From Arthrobacter zhaoxinii (GTDB taxonomy: Bacteria > Actinomycetota > Actinomycetes > Actinomycetales > Micrococcaceae), in NCBI RefSeq assembly GCF_024385505.1, contig NZ_JANFLT010000006.1, positions 1 through 64,000 on the forward strand: a DNA stretch of 64,000 bases. Direction: 5' to 3'. Below, in pieces: positions 1 to 8,162 of this stretch; position 1 is the stretch's first letter, and the number at the start of each line of letters is the position of its first letter. A program made the position numbers and the translations under genes. The notes under the pieces were generated by a model. It made no database searches. It saw nothing but the letters and a program-made list of their open reading frames with translations, and was not told the DNA's origin.

Positions 1-60
1 ACCCACAGCGCCGATGGTACTGCATCCGGGAGGATGTGGGAGAGTAGGTCACCGCCGGAC
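1..60 (+). rRNA. rrf: 5S rRNA, 3' end (partial)
   Basis: The first 60 bases match the 3' part of actinobacterial 5S rRNA, including the GGGAGAGTAGGTCACCGCCGG segment just before the mature 3' end. The 5' part and presumably the 23S and 16S genes lie upstream of the window. A strong terminator follows at once, which fits the end of an rRNA operon. Confidence 0.9.
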
Positions 61-76
61 AATATTTAGTAGAGAG

Positions 77-116
77 GGTCAGGTCCCGCACCATTGGTGC
101 GGGACCTGACCTGTTT
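77..116 (+). terminator. rRNA operon terminator
   Basis: A perfect 16-bp stem (77-92 with 96-111) closes a 3-base ATT loop and is followed by TGTTT. It lies 17 bases after the 5S end and would terminate the rRNA transcript. Confidence 0.88.
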
Positions 117-148
117 AACGCCTAAACACGGCAGGTAGGGTGGAATGC

Positions 149-646
149 ATGAGTGCTTCCCTGTTTTCCCATGCCGCCGATCCGGATCCGGACGAAGGGA
201 CGCCCGGCCACGTCACGTCCGTGCCGGACGTGGTTGCGGTCCGGACGGTTCCCCGCGATGCTGAGGAAGCGTTCAACGGATTCACCGATTATCTCCATCT
301 CTGGTGGCCGGAGGACCTGACGGACTTCGGGGAAGGTACACACGCCGAGTTCGAAGGCGGGGTGCTGACCGAGACCGGTCCCGACGGCGAAACCGCAGTG
401 TGGGCCACGGTACGCACCCGGGAACCGGACACACTGCTGGAACTGGAGTGGGTGGCCGGCCAGGACCCGCGGACCCCCACCGACGTACGCGTGGAGTTCT
501 CCGCCGTCACCGACGCTGCCACCTCGGTCACCCTGCGCCACTCGGGCCTGGGACGGCTCCCGAATGCAGCCCGCGAATATGATCGGCTCGAGAGCGAATG
601 GGCGCAGATTCTGGACCGCTACGCCCGCTTTATGGGGGCACGGTAG
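149..646 (+). CDS. SRPBCC (AHSA1-like) domain protein
   Basis: This 165-residue protein looks like the START/Bet v1-type SRPBCC fold used by Aha1/AHSA1-like proteins. It has an early segment reading AVRTVPRDAEEAFNGFTDYL, then the Trp-rich LWWPEDLTDF, then alternating strands such as LLELEWVAGQD and a C-terminal helix ending DRYARFMGAR. Such proteins bind hydrophobic ligands or assist Hsp90-like partners; no ligand can be named here. The ATG at 149 is preferred over a GTG at 140 because AGGGTGGA precedes it. It is followed 9 bases later by an oxidase gene, so the two may be co-transcribed. The N-terminal 20 residues are Asp/Pro-rich and probably disordered. Confidence 0.75.
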   Translation: MSASLFSHAADPDPDEGTPGHVTSVPDVVAVRTVPRDAEEAFNGFTDYLHLWWPEDLTDFGEGTHAEFEGGVLTETGPDGETAVWATVRTREPDTLLELEWVAGQDPRTPTDVRVEFSAVTDAATSVTLRHSGLGRLPNAAREYDRLESEWAQILDRYARFMGAR

Positions 647-655
647 TCTGCTGGC

Positions 656-2029
656 ATGAACGCTCTGCACGGTCTTACCCTCGACGGCCCCGGCCGGCTC
701 GTCGAAACCGCGCCTGATGTTCTGGCCGCCTTTGCCACCGACCAAGGTCCCGTCCTGGCCTATGCGGAGCCGCGAGCGGTTGTCTGGCCTACCAGCGTCC
801 AGGGCGTCCAGGACGTGATGCGCTGGGCGGCGGCAACGGGTACTGCTGTGGTCCCCCGTGGAGCGGGCACCGGAGTCTCGGGCGGCGCCCATGCGACCGG
901 CGGGTGCATCGTCCTCTGCCTGGACCGGATGAACCGCATCCTGGAGCTTAATGCGCAGGACGAGGTCGCCGTCGTCGAACCCGGCGTGATCAATGCCGAC
1001 CTGAATGCGGCGGCAGCGGCCCACGGGTTGATGTACGCCCCCGATCCGGCCAGCTACCGGACTTCCACGATCGGCGGGAATGTGGCCACCAACGCCGGCG
1101 GCCTTCGCTGCGCCAAGTACGGCGTGACCCGGGACTCCGTGCTGGCGCTGGACGTGGTTCTGGCCGACGGATCGCTGATCAGCACCGGACAGCGCACCTT
1201 CAAGGGAGTCGCCGGTTATGATCTCAAGGGCCTTTTCACCGGCTCGGAAGGTACCTTGGGGATCATCGTCGGTATTACCGTTCGGCTGCGGTACCTGCCG
1301 GTGGCGATCCGGACCGTTGCAGCCTTCTTTACCGATTTTTCGACGGCGGCCGCAGGAGTCCTGGCTGCGGGGGCCGCCCGCGTTCAGCCGGCCATCATGG
1401 AGCTGCTGGACGGTGCCACCCTCAGTGCGCTGGACGACGCCCATGGAAGCAGCCTCCGTTCCTGGGGAAACGCGTTGCTGCTCATCCAGACCGATGGCTT
1501 CGGAGCCGACGCCGAGGCGGACGTTGTGCGCCGGTTGCTGGCGGCACTGGGCGGAACAGTGAGTACGGAAGGGTCGGTGGAAGCCGAACGGCTCCTGGAG
1601 CTGCGACGGCACAGCCGCGGCGACTCAATTGCCCACCAGTTCCGGGTGGGGGAGGACGTCGCAGTCCCGCGCTCCGCACTGGTACGGTACGTCGACGAGC
1701 TCGAGCGGATGGCGGCACAGCACCGGGTAAACCTCAAGGTGGTGGCCCACGCCGGGGACGGCAACCTGCACCCGACGTTCTGGGTGCAGGCGGCCGACGA
1801 CGGCGGGCGGGAACGCCTGGACGCAGCACTGGATGAGTCCATCACCGTTGCGCTGTCCATGGGCGGAACCATCACCGGCGAGCACGGCATAGGCCAGTTC
1901 AAACTGCCCTGGCTGCCGCAGGAGCAGCAGGCAGAGGTGCTCGAGCTTCAGCGCAGGGTCAAAGCGGTGTTCGACCCCGCCGGCATCCTCAACCCCGGGA
2001 AAGCCATTCCCGGCGGCGAACCCCGCTAG
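656..2029 (+). CDS. FAD-linked oxidase, GlcD / D-lactate dehydrogenase type
   Basis: The 457-residue protein has the two-domain layout of the vanillyl-alcohol oxidase/GlcD family. The N-terminal FAD-binding domain (about 35-215) shows PRGAGTGVSGGA and GGNVATNAGGLRCAKYGVTR, the pyrophosphate-binding loops. The C-terminal domain carries HAGDGNLHPTFW and TGEHGIGQFK, the metal and FAD contacts conserved in GlcD and D-2-hydroxyacid dehydrogenases. It should oxidise a 2-hydroxyacid such as glycolate or D-lactate to the 2-oxoacid; the substrate cannot be set from sequence. There is no GlcE or GlcF beside it. Its TAG stop overlaps the stop of the convergent glucosidase gene. Confidence 0.88.
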   Translation: MNALHGLTLDGPGRLVETAPDVLAAFATDQGPVLAYAEPRAVVWPTSVQGVQDVMRWAAATGTAVVPRGAGTGVSGGAHATGGCIVLCLDRMNRILELNAQDEVAVVEPGVINADLNAAAAAHGLMYAPDPASYRTSTIGGNVATNAGGLRCAKYGVTRDSVLALDVVLADGSLISTGQRTFKGVAGYDLKGLFTGSEGTLGIIVGITVRLRYLPVAIRTVAAFFTDFSTAAAGVLAAGAARVQPAIMELLDGATLSALDDAHGSSLRSWGNALLLIQTDGFGADAEADVVRRLLAALGGTVSTEGSVEAERLLELRRHSRGDSIAHQFRVGEDVAVPRSALVRYVDELERMAAQHRVNLKVVAHAGDGNLHPTFWVQAADDGGRERLDAALDESITVALSMGGTITGEHGIGQFKLPWLPQEQQAEVLELQRRVKAVFDPAGILNPGKAIPGGEPR

Positions 2030-3738
2030 TCCAGGCGCAGCCAGACCGCGCGGTTGGGGCGCAGCCGGTCGCCCTCGAGAGCATCGGGTGCGCTGCCCAG
2101 CAGCAGCGGAAGATCCGGCAGTTGCACCGGGGCGTCGCCCATGTTGATCGCGACGAGAACGCCATCATTGACGAACGACACCAGCCCCTCGTCGTCGTGC
2201 TCCGGCCACCACGCCAGGGAACCGTCACCCAGCCGCAGCTCCCGGCGCAGGGCGAGGGCGTTGCGGTAGAGGTTCAGGGTTGAGTCAGGATTGCGCTGCT
2301 CGATGTCGCGGGAGTGCCTGCCCCAGATCGGCGGCTGCGGGAGCCAGCTCTCGCCCGTCGCGCTGAAGCCGTAGCTGGGGAGGTTGGCCTTCCACGGCAG
2401 GGGGACCCGGTTCCCGTCCCGTCCCACGCGGACACCTGCGGTGCGGTGGAACGTGGGATCCTGACGGAACTCATCCGGAAGCAGCGTGTGGTCCGGCAGG
2501 CCGAGCTCTTCGCCCTGGTAGAGATAGACGCCGCCAGGCAATGCGAGCATCAACAGGGTCGCGGCCCGGGCCCGGGCAAGTCCAAGTTCAAGGTCCGGCT
2601 GTTCATCCTGCGGTCCGAGTCCGTCCCCGCTCCGGGGCCCGGCACCGGTGAGGCCGAAACGGCTGGTGTGCCGGACGACGTCGTGGTTGGACAGCACCCA
2701 AGTGGTCGGAGCCCCCACTTTGTCGAAGGCGCGCAGGGAGGACTCGATGACCTCGCGCAGGGCCGGGGCGTGCCAGGGGTGGTGCAGGTAGGCGAAGTTG
2801 AAGGTCTGGTGCATCTCGTCCGGCCGGACCCAGTCGCTGAGCCGGTCGACGGGATCAATGGTCGCTTCGGCGCAGAGCACCCGCTCCCCGTCGTAGGAGT
2901 CCAGGATTTTCCGCCAGGAACGGAAGATGTCGTGGATGCCCGGCTGGCCGAACATCGGGGCGGCATCGCCGGGGAACCCTTCGGAGGAGGACCCGTCGGC
3001 GCGCCCGCCCCAGTCCGGAAGCCCGGACTTCTTGATCAGCGCGTGGGCAACGTCCACCCGGAATCCGCCGACGCCGCGGTCCAGCCAGAAGCGCAGGATC
3101 TTTTCGAACTCGGCGTGCACGGCGGGGCTGTCCCAGTTGAAGTCCGGCTGGGAGGTATCGAACAGGTGCAGATACCACTGTCCGGGGGTGCCGTCCGGTT
3201 CGGTGACGCGGGTCCAGGCGGGCCCGCCGAAGTGGGACTGCCAGTTGTTCGGCGGGTTCTGGCCGTGCTCGCCGGTGCCGTCGCGGAAGATGAACAGATC
3301 CCGGGCGGGGGAACCGGCGGGGGCGGCCAGGGCTGCCTGGAAGAGGGGGTGCTGGTCCGAGCAGTGGTTGGGGACCAGATCCACGATGACGCGGATACTG
3401 TGGCGGGAGGCTTCGGCCACCAGGGCGTCGAAATCCTCCAGGGTGCCGAAGAGCGGGTCCACGGAGCAGTAATCGGCGACGTCGTAGCCGGCGTCCTTCT
3501 GCGGGGAACGGTAGAACGGGGAGAGCCAGACGGCGTCGATATCCAGATTCGCGAGGGCGGGGATCTCTGCGGTAATACCCTGCAGGTCTCCGATGCCGTC
3601 ACCGCGCAGATCGCGGAACGAGCGTGGGTAGATCTGGTAAATCACCGAAGACCGCCACCATTCGCGGCCAGTCGCCGGTTTATGGACAGGGACCACGCGC
3701 AGCCGTGTCCGGCTGGGGGTAGCCAGTTGTTCAACCAT
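2026..3738 (-). CDS. Glycoside hydrolase family 13 alpha-glucosidase
   Basis: This 570-residue cytoplasmic enzyme is an alpha-glucosidase or oligo-1,6-glucosidase type GH13. The catalytic residues are visible: nucleophile Asp229 in GGFRVDV, acid/base Glu291 in LCAEATID, and transition-state Asp353 in LSNHDVVRH. The (beta/alpha)8 barrel starts near residue 28 (WWRSSVIYQIYPRSF) and an all-beta C domain ends the protein. No signal peptide is seen, so the substrate is an imported or internal oligosaccharide. GGAAGGA sits upstream of the ATG. The nearby MsiK-type ATPase and OtsAB genes make a role in maltooligosaccharide or trehalose metabolism plausible, though none is in its operon. Confidence 0.92.
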   Translation of the reverse strand: MVEQLATPSRTRLRVVPVHKPATGREWWRSSVIYQIYPRSFRDLRGDGIGDLQGITAEIPALANLDIDAVWLSPFYRSPQKDAGYDVADYCSVDPLFGTLEDFDALVAEASRHSIRVIVDLVPNHCSDQHPLFQAALAAPAGSPARDLFIFRDGTGEHGQNPPNNWQSHFGGPAWTRVTEPDGTPGQWYLHLFDTSQPDFNWDSPAVHAEFEKILRFWLDRGVGGFRVDVAHALIKKSGLPDWGGRADGSSSEGFPGDAAPMFGQPGIHDIFRSWRKILDSYDGERVLCAEATIDPVDRLSDWVRPDEMHQTFNFAYLHHPWHAPALREVIESSLRAFDKVGAPTTWVLSNHDVVRHTSRFGLTGAGPRSGDGLGPQDEQPDLELGLARARAATLLMLALPGGVYLYQGEELGLPDHTLLPDEFRQDPTFHRTAGVRVGRDGNRVPLPWKANLPSYGFSATGESWLPQPPIWGRHSRDIEQRNPDSTLNLYRNALALRRELRLGDGSLAWWPEHDDEGLVSFVNDGVLVAINMGDAPVQLPDLPLLLGSAPDALEGDRLRPNRAVWLRLD

Positions 3739-3994
3739 TCGAGGCGTCTTCCTTCCGCAGATTCATCGAGTCTACAGTTCCATTTAACGACCCCGGGATC
3801 CCGGCCGGGGGTCGAATGCCGCGGAGATCACAGGAGATCCTGGACACGCCGGAGGGGCTTGCGGAGGATCTTTCCCTGCGCGATGGAACCGGTAGCCGCG
3901 CGTGTATAGGATTGGCGTACGTCACACTGACTTTGCGTAGTCGATCGATCAACCGTCCCGGCCACGCTAACCACTTCTTCAGGGGGAATACCGC

Positions 3995-4621
3995 GTGTCA
4001 GACAATCGACCAGAATGGCAGCCCGGGGCGGACCCCGCCGGCACCGATAATGCTGCGGACAGCGGCCAATACGCGTCCGGGTCCTCTGCCGCCGACCCCG
4101 GAGCCCAGGAGGGGCAGGACAACACTGCCTATCCGTCCTACGGCCAGCAGGAAGGCCAGCAGGATTCCAATCCCTACGGCCAGCAGGATTCCAATCCCTA
4201 CGGCCAGCAGGACTCCAATCCCTACGGACAGCAGAACACTAATCCCTACGGACAGCAGAACACTAATCCCTACGCCCAGCAGGACGCCGCCCCTGCGCAG
4301 CAGGCAAGCTATCCGGGCTACGGCCAGGAAGGCTCGGCGTACAGCCAGCCGGCCGGTTACCCCGCCTACGGCCAGGGCGGCTACCCGCAGCCGCAGGCAA
4401 ACCCCGGACAGGCGATGGGCATCGCCGGACTCATCACGTCCTTCTTCTTCTCCGTGGTGGGCCTGGTCCTGAGCATTGTGGGCCTGAACCAGTCCCGCAA
4501 GGCGGGGATGGGCAACACTCCCGCGGTCATCGGCATTATCGTCGGCGGGTTGGGAACCCTCTTCGGGGCGCTGATGCTCATCTTCATCATCGTTGCCATG
4601 TCGGCCCCCAGCGGCTACTGA
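3995..4621 (+). CDS. DUF4190 membrane protein with SNPYGQQ repeats
   Basis: The 208-residue protein starts at GTG behind CAGGGGGAATA. Residues 1-140 are a Gln/Tyr/Gly/Pro-rich hydrophilic tail that includes five near-identical 8-residue repeats (QQDSNPYG or QQNTNPYG). The C-terminal 70 residues form two membrane segments with the DUF4190 pattern: MGIAGLITSFFFSVVGLVLS, a LNQSRKAG turn, then IGIIVGGLGTLFGALMLIF. Proteins of this type are common in actinobacteria and have no firm function. The tail is presumably cytoplasmic. It is divergent from the glucosidase gene and followed by the convergent DUF4032 gene. Confidence 0.8.
   Translation: MSDNRPEWQPGADPAGTDNAADSGQYASGSSAADPGAQEGQDNTAYPSYGQQEGQQDSNPYGQQDSNPYGQQDSNPYGQQNTNPYGQQNTNPYAQQDAAPAQQASYPGYGQEGSAYSQPAGYPAYGQGGYPQPQANPGQAMGIAGLITSFFFSVVGLVLSIVGLNQSRKAGMGNTPAVIGIIVGGLGTLFGALMLIFIIVAMSAPSGY
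4157..4276 (+). repeat. Five in-frame 24-bp tandem repeats
   Basis: Five contiguous 24-bp units (4157, 4181, 4205, 4229 and 4253) each begin CAGCAG and encode QQ(D/N)(S/T)NPYG or QQNTNPYA. Units 1 and 2 are identical. Units 4 and 5 have changed GATTCC to AACACT. The near identity implies recent slippage or recombination within the DUF4190 gene. Confidence 0.92.
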
Positions 4622-4655
4622 CCGCTACCCGAGCAGCATCCAGGGAGCCTCGGCC

Positions 4656-6017
4656 TTAGGCCGGGGCTCCTCCTGCATCCAGGATCTCCATGGTCCGGGT
4701 ATCCGTGCTGAGCAGGATCGCGGCCTCGTCGCGCCGGTGGCGAAGGATGGTGTCCATGTAGGACTGCACCGCCTCTGCCATGGGCACGTTGCGGTTGGCC
4801 TTTTCAGACATGTACCAGCGGTGCTCCAGGACCTCGTGCACCACTTCGGCGGCTTCCAGCTTGCTGCCCAGATCCCGGGGGACGGCTTTGACAATCGGTT
4901 CGAAGACCTGCGTGACCCACAGATGCGCACTGAGCTCTTCGTCGAGTTCGGGATGGTTGGTCACCCGGTAGGAGTCCAGGTCATTGAGCAGCCGCCGGGC
5001 CTGGTTCTCCTGGGCATCGATTCCGGTCAGGCGCAGCAACCGGCGCTGATGGTGTCCGGCGTCGACCACCTTGGGCTGGAGCTGGACCTGCGTGCCGTCG
5101 GGGGTGGTGCTGATGCTGAGCTCGTCGACGTCGAACCCCAGGTCATTCAGGCGGCGGATGCGGGCGTCCACCCGCCAGCGGTCCGCCATTCCGAAGGACT
5201 CCCGTTCGGTCAGCTCCGCCCAGAGCCGGCGGTAACTGTCCATGATCCGTTCGCTGGTGGCCAGCGGATCCACGGATTCCTCGACCAGACCGCCCTCGGC
5301 CAGGTCCATCAGTTCTCCGGCGATGTTGACCCGGGCAATCTCCAGGTCATATTCGCGCTGGCCGTTGGACAGTTCGGGGTAGAGCTCTCCGGTCTCCGCA
5401 TCCACAAGGTAGGCGGCAAACGCGCCGGCGTCGCGGCGGAAGAGAGTGTTGGACAGGGACACGTCCCCCCAGTAGAAGCCCGCCAGGTGCAGGCGCACCA
5501 GCAACAGTGCCTGGGCATCAATCAAACGGGTCAGCGTGACCTCGCGCAGGGTCTGGGAGAAGACTGCACGGTAAGGAAGGGAGAAGCGCAGGTGCCGGGT
5601 GACGAGGACCGGCTGCAGCTCCTCACCCGCGGGATCCATGCGCCCCGTGATGACCGCGACCGGCGACACCGCGGGAACATTTAACCGGCGAAGCTTGCGC
5701 AGCATGTGGTATTCCTGCCGCGCCACATGTTCGCTGGTTTCCTTGATGGCAATCAGCGAATCGCCCAGCGGGGCGAAGCGGACAACGTGGCGGGAGATGC
5801 CGCGGGGCAGGGCGGCCAGGTTTTCCTTGGGCCATTCCTCCAGCGGAATGTGCCAGGGCAGGTCCAGCAGGGCCGGGTCCATGGACGCGGCCGTGATGTT
5901 GAGCGACCCCAGGGTGTTGATCCGGTTGGTCGAAGAGCGTGTGGTGCGGGGCAGCTTGCCGGTCTGCTCCCAGTCCGTGGGTTCGTTCTGCCAGCGGGCA
6001 GGTACGGCGTCGGTCAT
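4656..6017 (-). CDS. DUF4032 protein with kinase-like fold
   Basis: The 453-residue protein belongs to the actinobacterial DUF4032 family, related to lipopolysaccharide-kinase-like folds. Residues 75-220 look like a degraded protein-kinase lobe: LIAIKETSEHVARQEYHMLRKL supplies a Lys/Glu pair, and HLAGFYWGDVSLSNTLFRRDAGAF resembles a catalytic loop with Asp and Asn. A following AYLVDAETGE is like a DFG-type metal-binding Asp. The C-terminal half (about 260-440) is the DUF4032 region, and includes GHHQRRLLRLTGIDAQENQARRLL split over several helices. The substrate is unknown. The end of the gene folds with its downstream sequence into a weak hairpin (4644-4670) shared with the convergent gene. 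Confidence 0.82.
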   Translation of the reverse strand: MTDAVPARWQNEPTDWEQTGKLPRTTRSSTNRINTLGSLNITAASMDPALLDLPWHIPLEEWPKENLAALPRGISRHVVRFAPLGDSLIAIKETSEHVARQEYHMLRKLRRLNVPAVSPVAVITGRMDPAGEELQPVLVTRHLRFSLPYRAVFSQTLREVTLTRLIDAQALLLVRLHLAGFYWGDVSLSNTLFRRDAGAFAAYLVDAETGELYPELSNGQREYDLEIARVNIAGELMDLAEGGLVEESVDPLATSERIMDSYRRLWAELTERESFGMADRWRVDARIRRLNDLGFDVDELSISTTPDGTQVQLQPKVVDAGHHQRRLLRLTGIDAQENQARRLLNDLDSYRVTNHPELDEELSAHLWVTQVFEPIVKAVPRDLGSKLEAAEVVHEVLEHRWYMSEKANRNVPMAEAVQSYMDTILRHRRDEAAILLSTDTRTMEILDAGGAPA

Positions 6018-6053
6018 AGGCGAAAGCCCTTACGTCTCGAGCATGCGTTAACG

Positions 6054-6105
6054 AAAAAGCGGCGGCTCCCCGTCTCACAGTTTAGTTGAGCAGGGGAGCC
6101 ACCGC
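6054..6105 (-). terminator. Terminator of the sugar-ABC ATPase gene
   Basis: Read on the minus strand, a 13-bp stem with one mismatch (93-105 with 59-71 of this 6000 block) is followed by GCTTTTTCG. It lies 18 bases after the stop of the ATPase gene. Confidence 0.8.
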
Positions 6106-6123
6106 ATGTCGCGTCGGTCCGGG

Positions 6124-7212
6124 TTACGCCTGCTCTGCGAGCCGTTCCCCGTTGGCGGTGTCGAACAGGTGCACGTGGCCCTGCTGCGGGCGGACGTGGA
6201 GAGTGTCGCCCTTCAACGGCGGACGCCGCCCGTCAACGCGGACCACCATGTCATGGTCCTTGCCGTCGATGGTGCTGTGGCCGTAAACGTAGGCATCGGC
6301 TCCCAGCTCCTCGACGACGTCGACCTCCACGCGCAGGCCTTCACCCTCGGGCACCGTTTCCAGGTCTTCGGGCCGGACGCCCAGCGTCACGGTGTTGCCT
6401 GCGGCAGCACCCAGCACGGCGCTTTCCACCGGGTAGACAGACCCGCCGAACGCAACTCCGCCGTCCACCACCGGCAGTTCAAGCAGGTTCATGGCGGGGG
6501 AACCGATGAAGCCGGCCACGAACACGTTCCGGGGGTGGTCGTAGAGGTTCCGCGGGGTGTCGACCTGCTGCAGGACACCGTCCTTCAGCACTGCCACGCG
6601 GTCACCCATGGTCATGGCTTCCACCTGGTCGTGGGTGACGTACACAGTGGTGACGCCGAGCCGGCGGGTCAGCGACGCAATCTGGGTGCGGGTCTGCACG
6701 CGCAGCTTGGCATCCAGGTTGGAGAGCGGTTCATCCATCAGGAAGACCTGCGGGTTACGCACAATCGCGCGGCCCATGGCAACGCGCTGGCGCTGGCCGC
6801 CGGAGAGGGCCTTCGGTTTCCGGTCCAGGTAGTCTTCGAGGTCCAGCAGCTTCGCGGCCTCGCGGACGCGCTCCATGCGCTCTTCCTTGCCGATGCCGGC
6901 GATCTTCAGGGCGAAGCCCATGTTGTCCGCCACGGACATGTGCGGGTACAGCGCATAGTTCTGGAAAACCATGGCGATGTCGCGGTCCTTGGGCGGAACG
7001 TCGGTGACGTCACGGTCGCCGATGAGGATCCGCCCGGAGTTGACGTCTTCGAGCCCTGCGAGCATCCGCAGCGAGGTGGATTTTCCGCAGCCCGAGGGGC
7101 CGACGAGAACCAGGAATTCGCCGTCGGCGATTTCGAGGCTGAGGTTGTCTACTGCGGGGCGTTCCGTCCCCGGGTAGAGGCGTGTTGCCTGGTCAAACGT
7201 TACCGTTGCCAT
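6124..7212 (-). CDS. MsiK/UgpC-type sugar ABC transporter ATPase
   Basis: The 362-residue ATPase has Walker A GPSGCGKST, signature LSGGQRQRVA, Walker B VFLMDEPLSNLDAK and the switch His in VTHDQVEAM. A C-terminal OB-type (TOBE) regulatory domain of about 120 residues marks the MalK/UgpC/MsiK class, which energises several carbohydrate importers. No permease or binding protein is adjacent. It is therefore probably a shared, multitask ATPase like Streptomyces MsiK. The start is set to the ATG at 7212 because AAGGGA lies 6 bases before it; an upstream GTG at 7227 lacks a ribosome site. A CRP-like palindrome lies about 100 bases upstream. Confidence 0.92.
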   Translation of the reverse strand: MATVTFDQATRLYPGTERPAVDNLSLEIADGEFLVLVGPSGCGKSTSLRMLAGLEDVNSGRILIGDRDVTDVPPKDRDIAMVFQNYALYPHMSVADNMGFALKIAGIGKEERMERVREAAKLLDLEDYLDRKPKALSGGQRQRVAMGRAIVRNPQVFLMDEPLSNLDAKLRVQTRTQIASLTRRLGVTTVYVTHDQVEAMTMGDRVAVLKDGVLQQVDTPRNLYDHPRNVFVAGFIGSPAMNLLELPVVDGGVAFGGSVYPVESAVLGAAAGNTVTLGVRPEDLETVPEGEGLRVEVDVVEELGADAYVYGHSTIDGKDHDMVVRVDGRRPPLKGDTLHVRPQQGHVHLFDTANGERLAEQA

Positions 7213-7311
7213 GGTATTTCCCTTCACGGGCAGGTACGTGCCCGACGATCCGTTGTGAATGGAGAGCTATTGAGTTGGATTGAGGGCCGCGGCGGCAGAT
7301 CATCTGCGATC

Positions 7312-7326
7312 TGTGACGCGGCTCAC
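7312..7326. promoter_or_regulatory. CRP/GlxR-like site upstream of the MsiK-type gene
   Basis: TGTGA-N6-TCAC, the half-site pattern of Crp/GlxR-type cAMP receptor proteins in actinobacteria, lies 100 bases before the ATPase start. A sugar-uptake ATPase is a classic target. The match is by eye only. Confidence 0.45.
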
Positions 7327-7379
7327 GGGGACAGTATTGCACACGTTTCCCGGTGCGGACGCCGGCCCGGCGCCCCGGG

Positions 7380-8162
7380 TTAACCGGCGACGGCGGCGGC
7401 GCGCAGCCGGGCAAGTTCGGTGAGCACCCCGGTGAACGCTTCGGGGGAGGCGACCCGGTACGCGGCGGCGGTGGTGCCGTCACCGACCTTGATCCCGACG
7501 TCGCCCGGTTCCAGGGCCTCGAAGCCGCGTTCGTCGGTGACATCGTCTCCGGCGAAGAGCACCGCCGTCGCGCCGGTCAGCCCGCGCAGGGCACGGATGC
7601 CCTCACCCTTGTTGGTGGAAACCACCGAGGCCTCCAGTACGGACTTGCCGTCGGTGACGTGCACACCGTCGAGCCGGCCGAGTTCCCGCCGCGCGTCCTC
7701 GGTGGCAGCGGCTGCCACCGGATCAGACACGCTGCGGGTGTGCAGTACGACGCCGGCCGGCTTGTCTTCCAGCCGGCAGCCCGGGTGCCGGGCGACCACG
7801 GATTCCACCGCCGTGCGGGCACGGGCCAGCAGCTGGGCCTGCTCGGCGGTGAGCTGCAGGGGTTCCTGGTTGGGCCCCGTCCAGGTCTCGGCGCCGTGGC
7901 TGCCGATCAGCAGGGTTTCGGGTTCCGGGGTGGCAACGGTGCGCAGGCTGTCCAGCGCGCGTCCGGAAATAAACGCGGTGACCGTGTCCGGCAGGGCGGC
8001 AAGGGCGCGGACCGCGGCCGCCGATCCGTCCAGCGGGCGGGCATCCTCGGCATGCTCCACCAGCGGGGAGAGCACGCCGTCAAAGTCCAGCGCCACCAGG
8101 AGTTTTCCGGTGCGGGCCAGCGAATCCAGCGCCGCCTGCAGATCCGGCTCCAAGGCACTCAT
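7380..8162 (-). CDS. otsB: Trehalose-6-phosphate phosphatase
   Basis: The 260-residue HAD-family enzyme removes phosphate from trehalose 6-phosphate. HAD motif I is LVALDFDGVLSPL, where the two Asp residues are the nucleophile and the acid/base. A LIGSHGAE segment follows in the cap, and motif IV is VLFAGDDVTDERGFEAL. Length and order match OtsB. The ATG overlaps the stop of otsA by 4 bases, so the two genes are translationally coupled and give the complete UDP-glucose to trehalose route. Confidence 0.94.
   Translation of the reverse strand: MSALEPDLQAALDSLARTGKLLVALDFDGVLSPLVEHAEDARPLDGSAAAVRALAALPDTVTAFISGRALDSLRTVATPEPETLLIGSHGAETWTGPNQEPLQLTAEQAQLLARARTAVESVVARHPGCRLEDKPAGVVLHTRSVSDPVAAAATEDARRELGRLDGVHVTDGKSVLEASVVSTNKGEGIRALRGLTGATAVLFAGDDVTDERGFEALEPGDVGIKVGDGTTAAAYRVASPEAFTGVLTELARLRAAAVAG

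Noticed and set aside
4644..4670. Hairpin at the junction of the DUF4190 and DUF4032 genes
   Set aside because: It overlaps the end of a coding region and has no T-run, so it is mentioned only as a weak shared structure.
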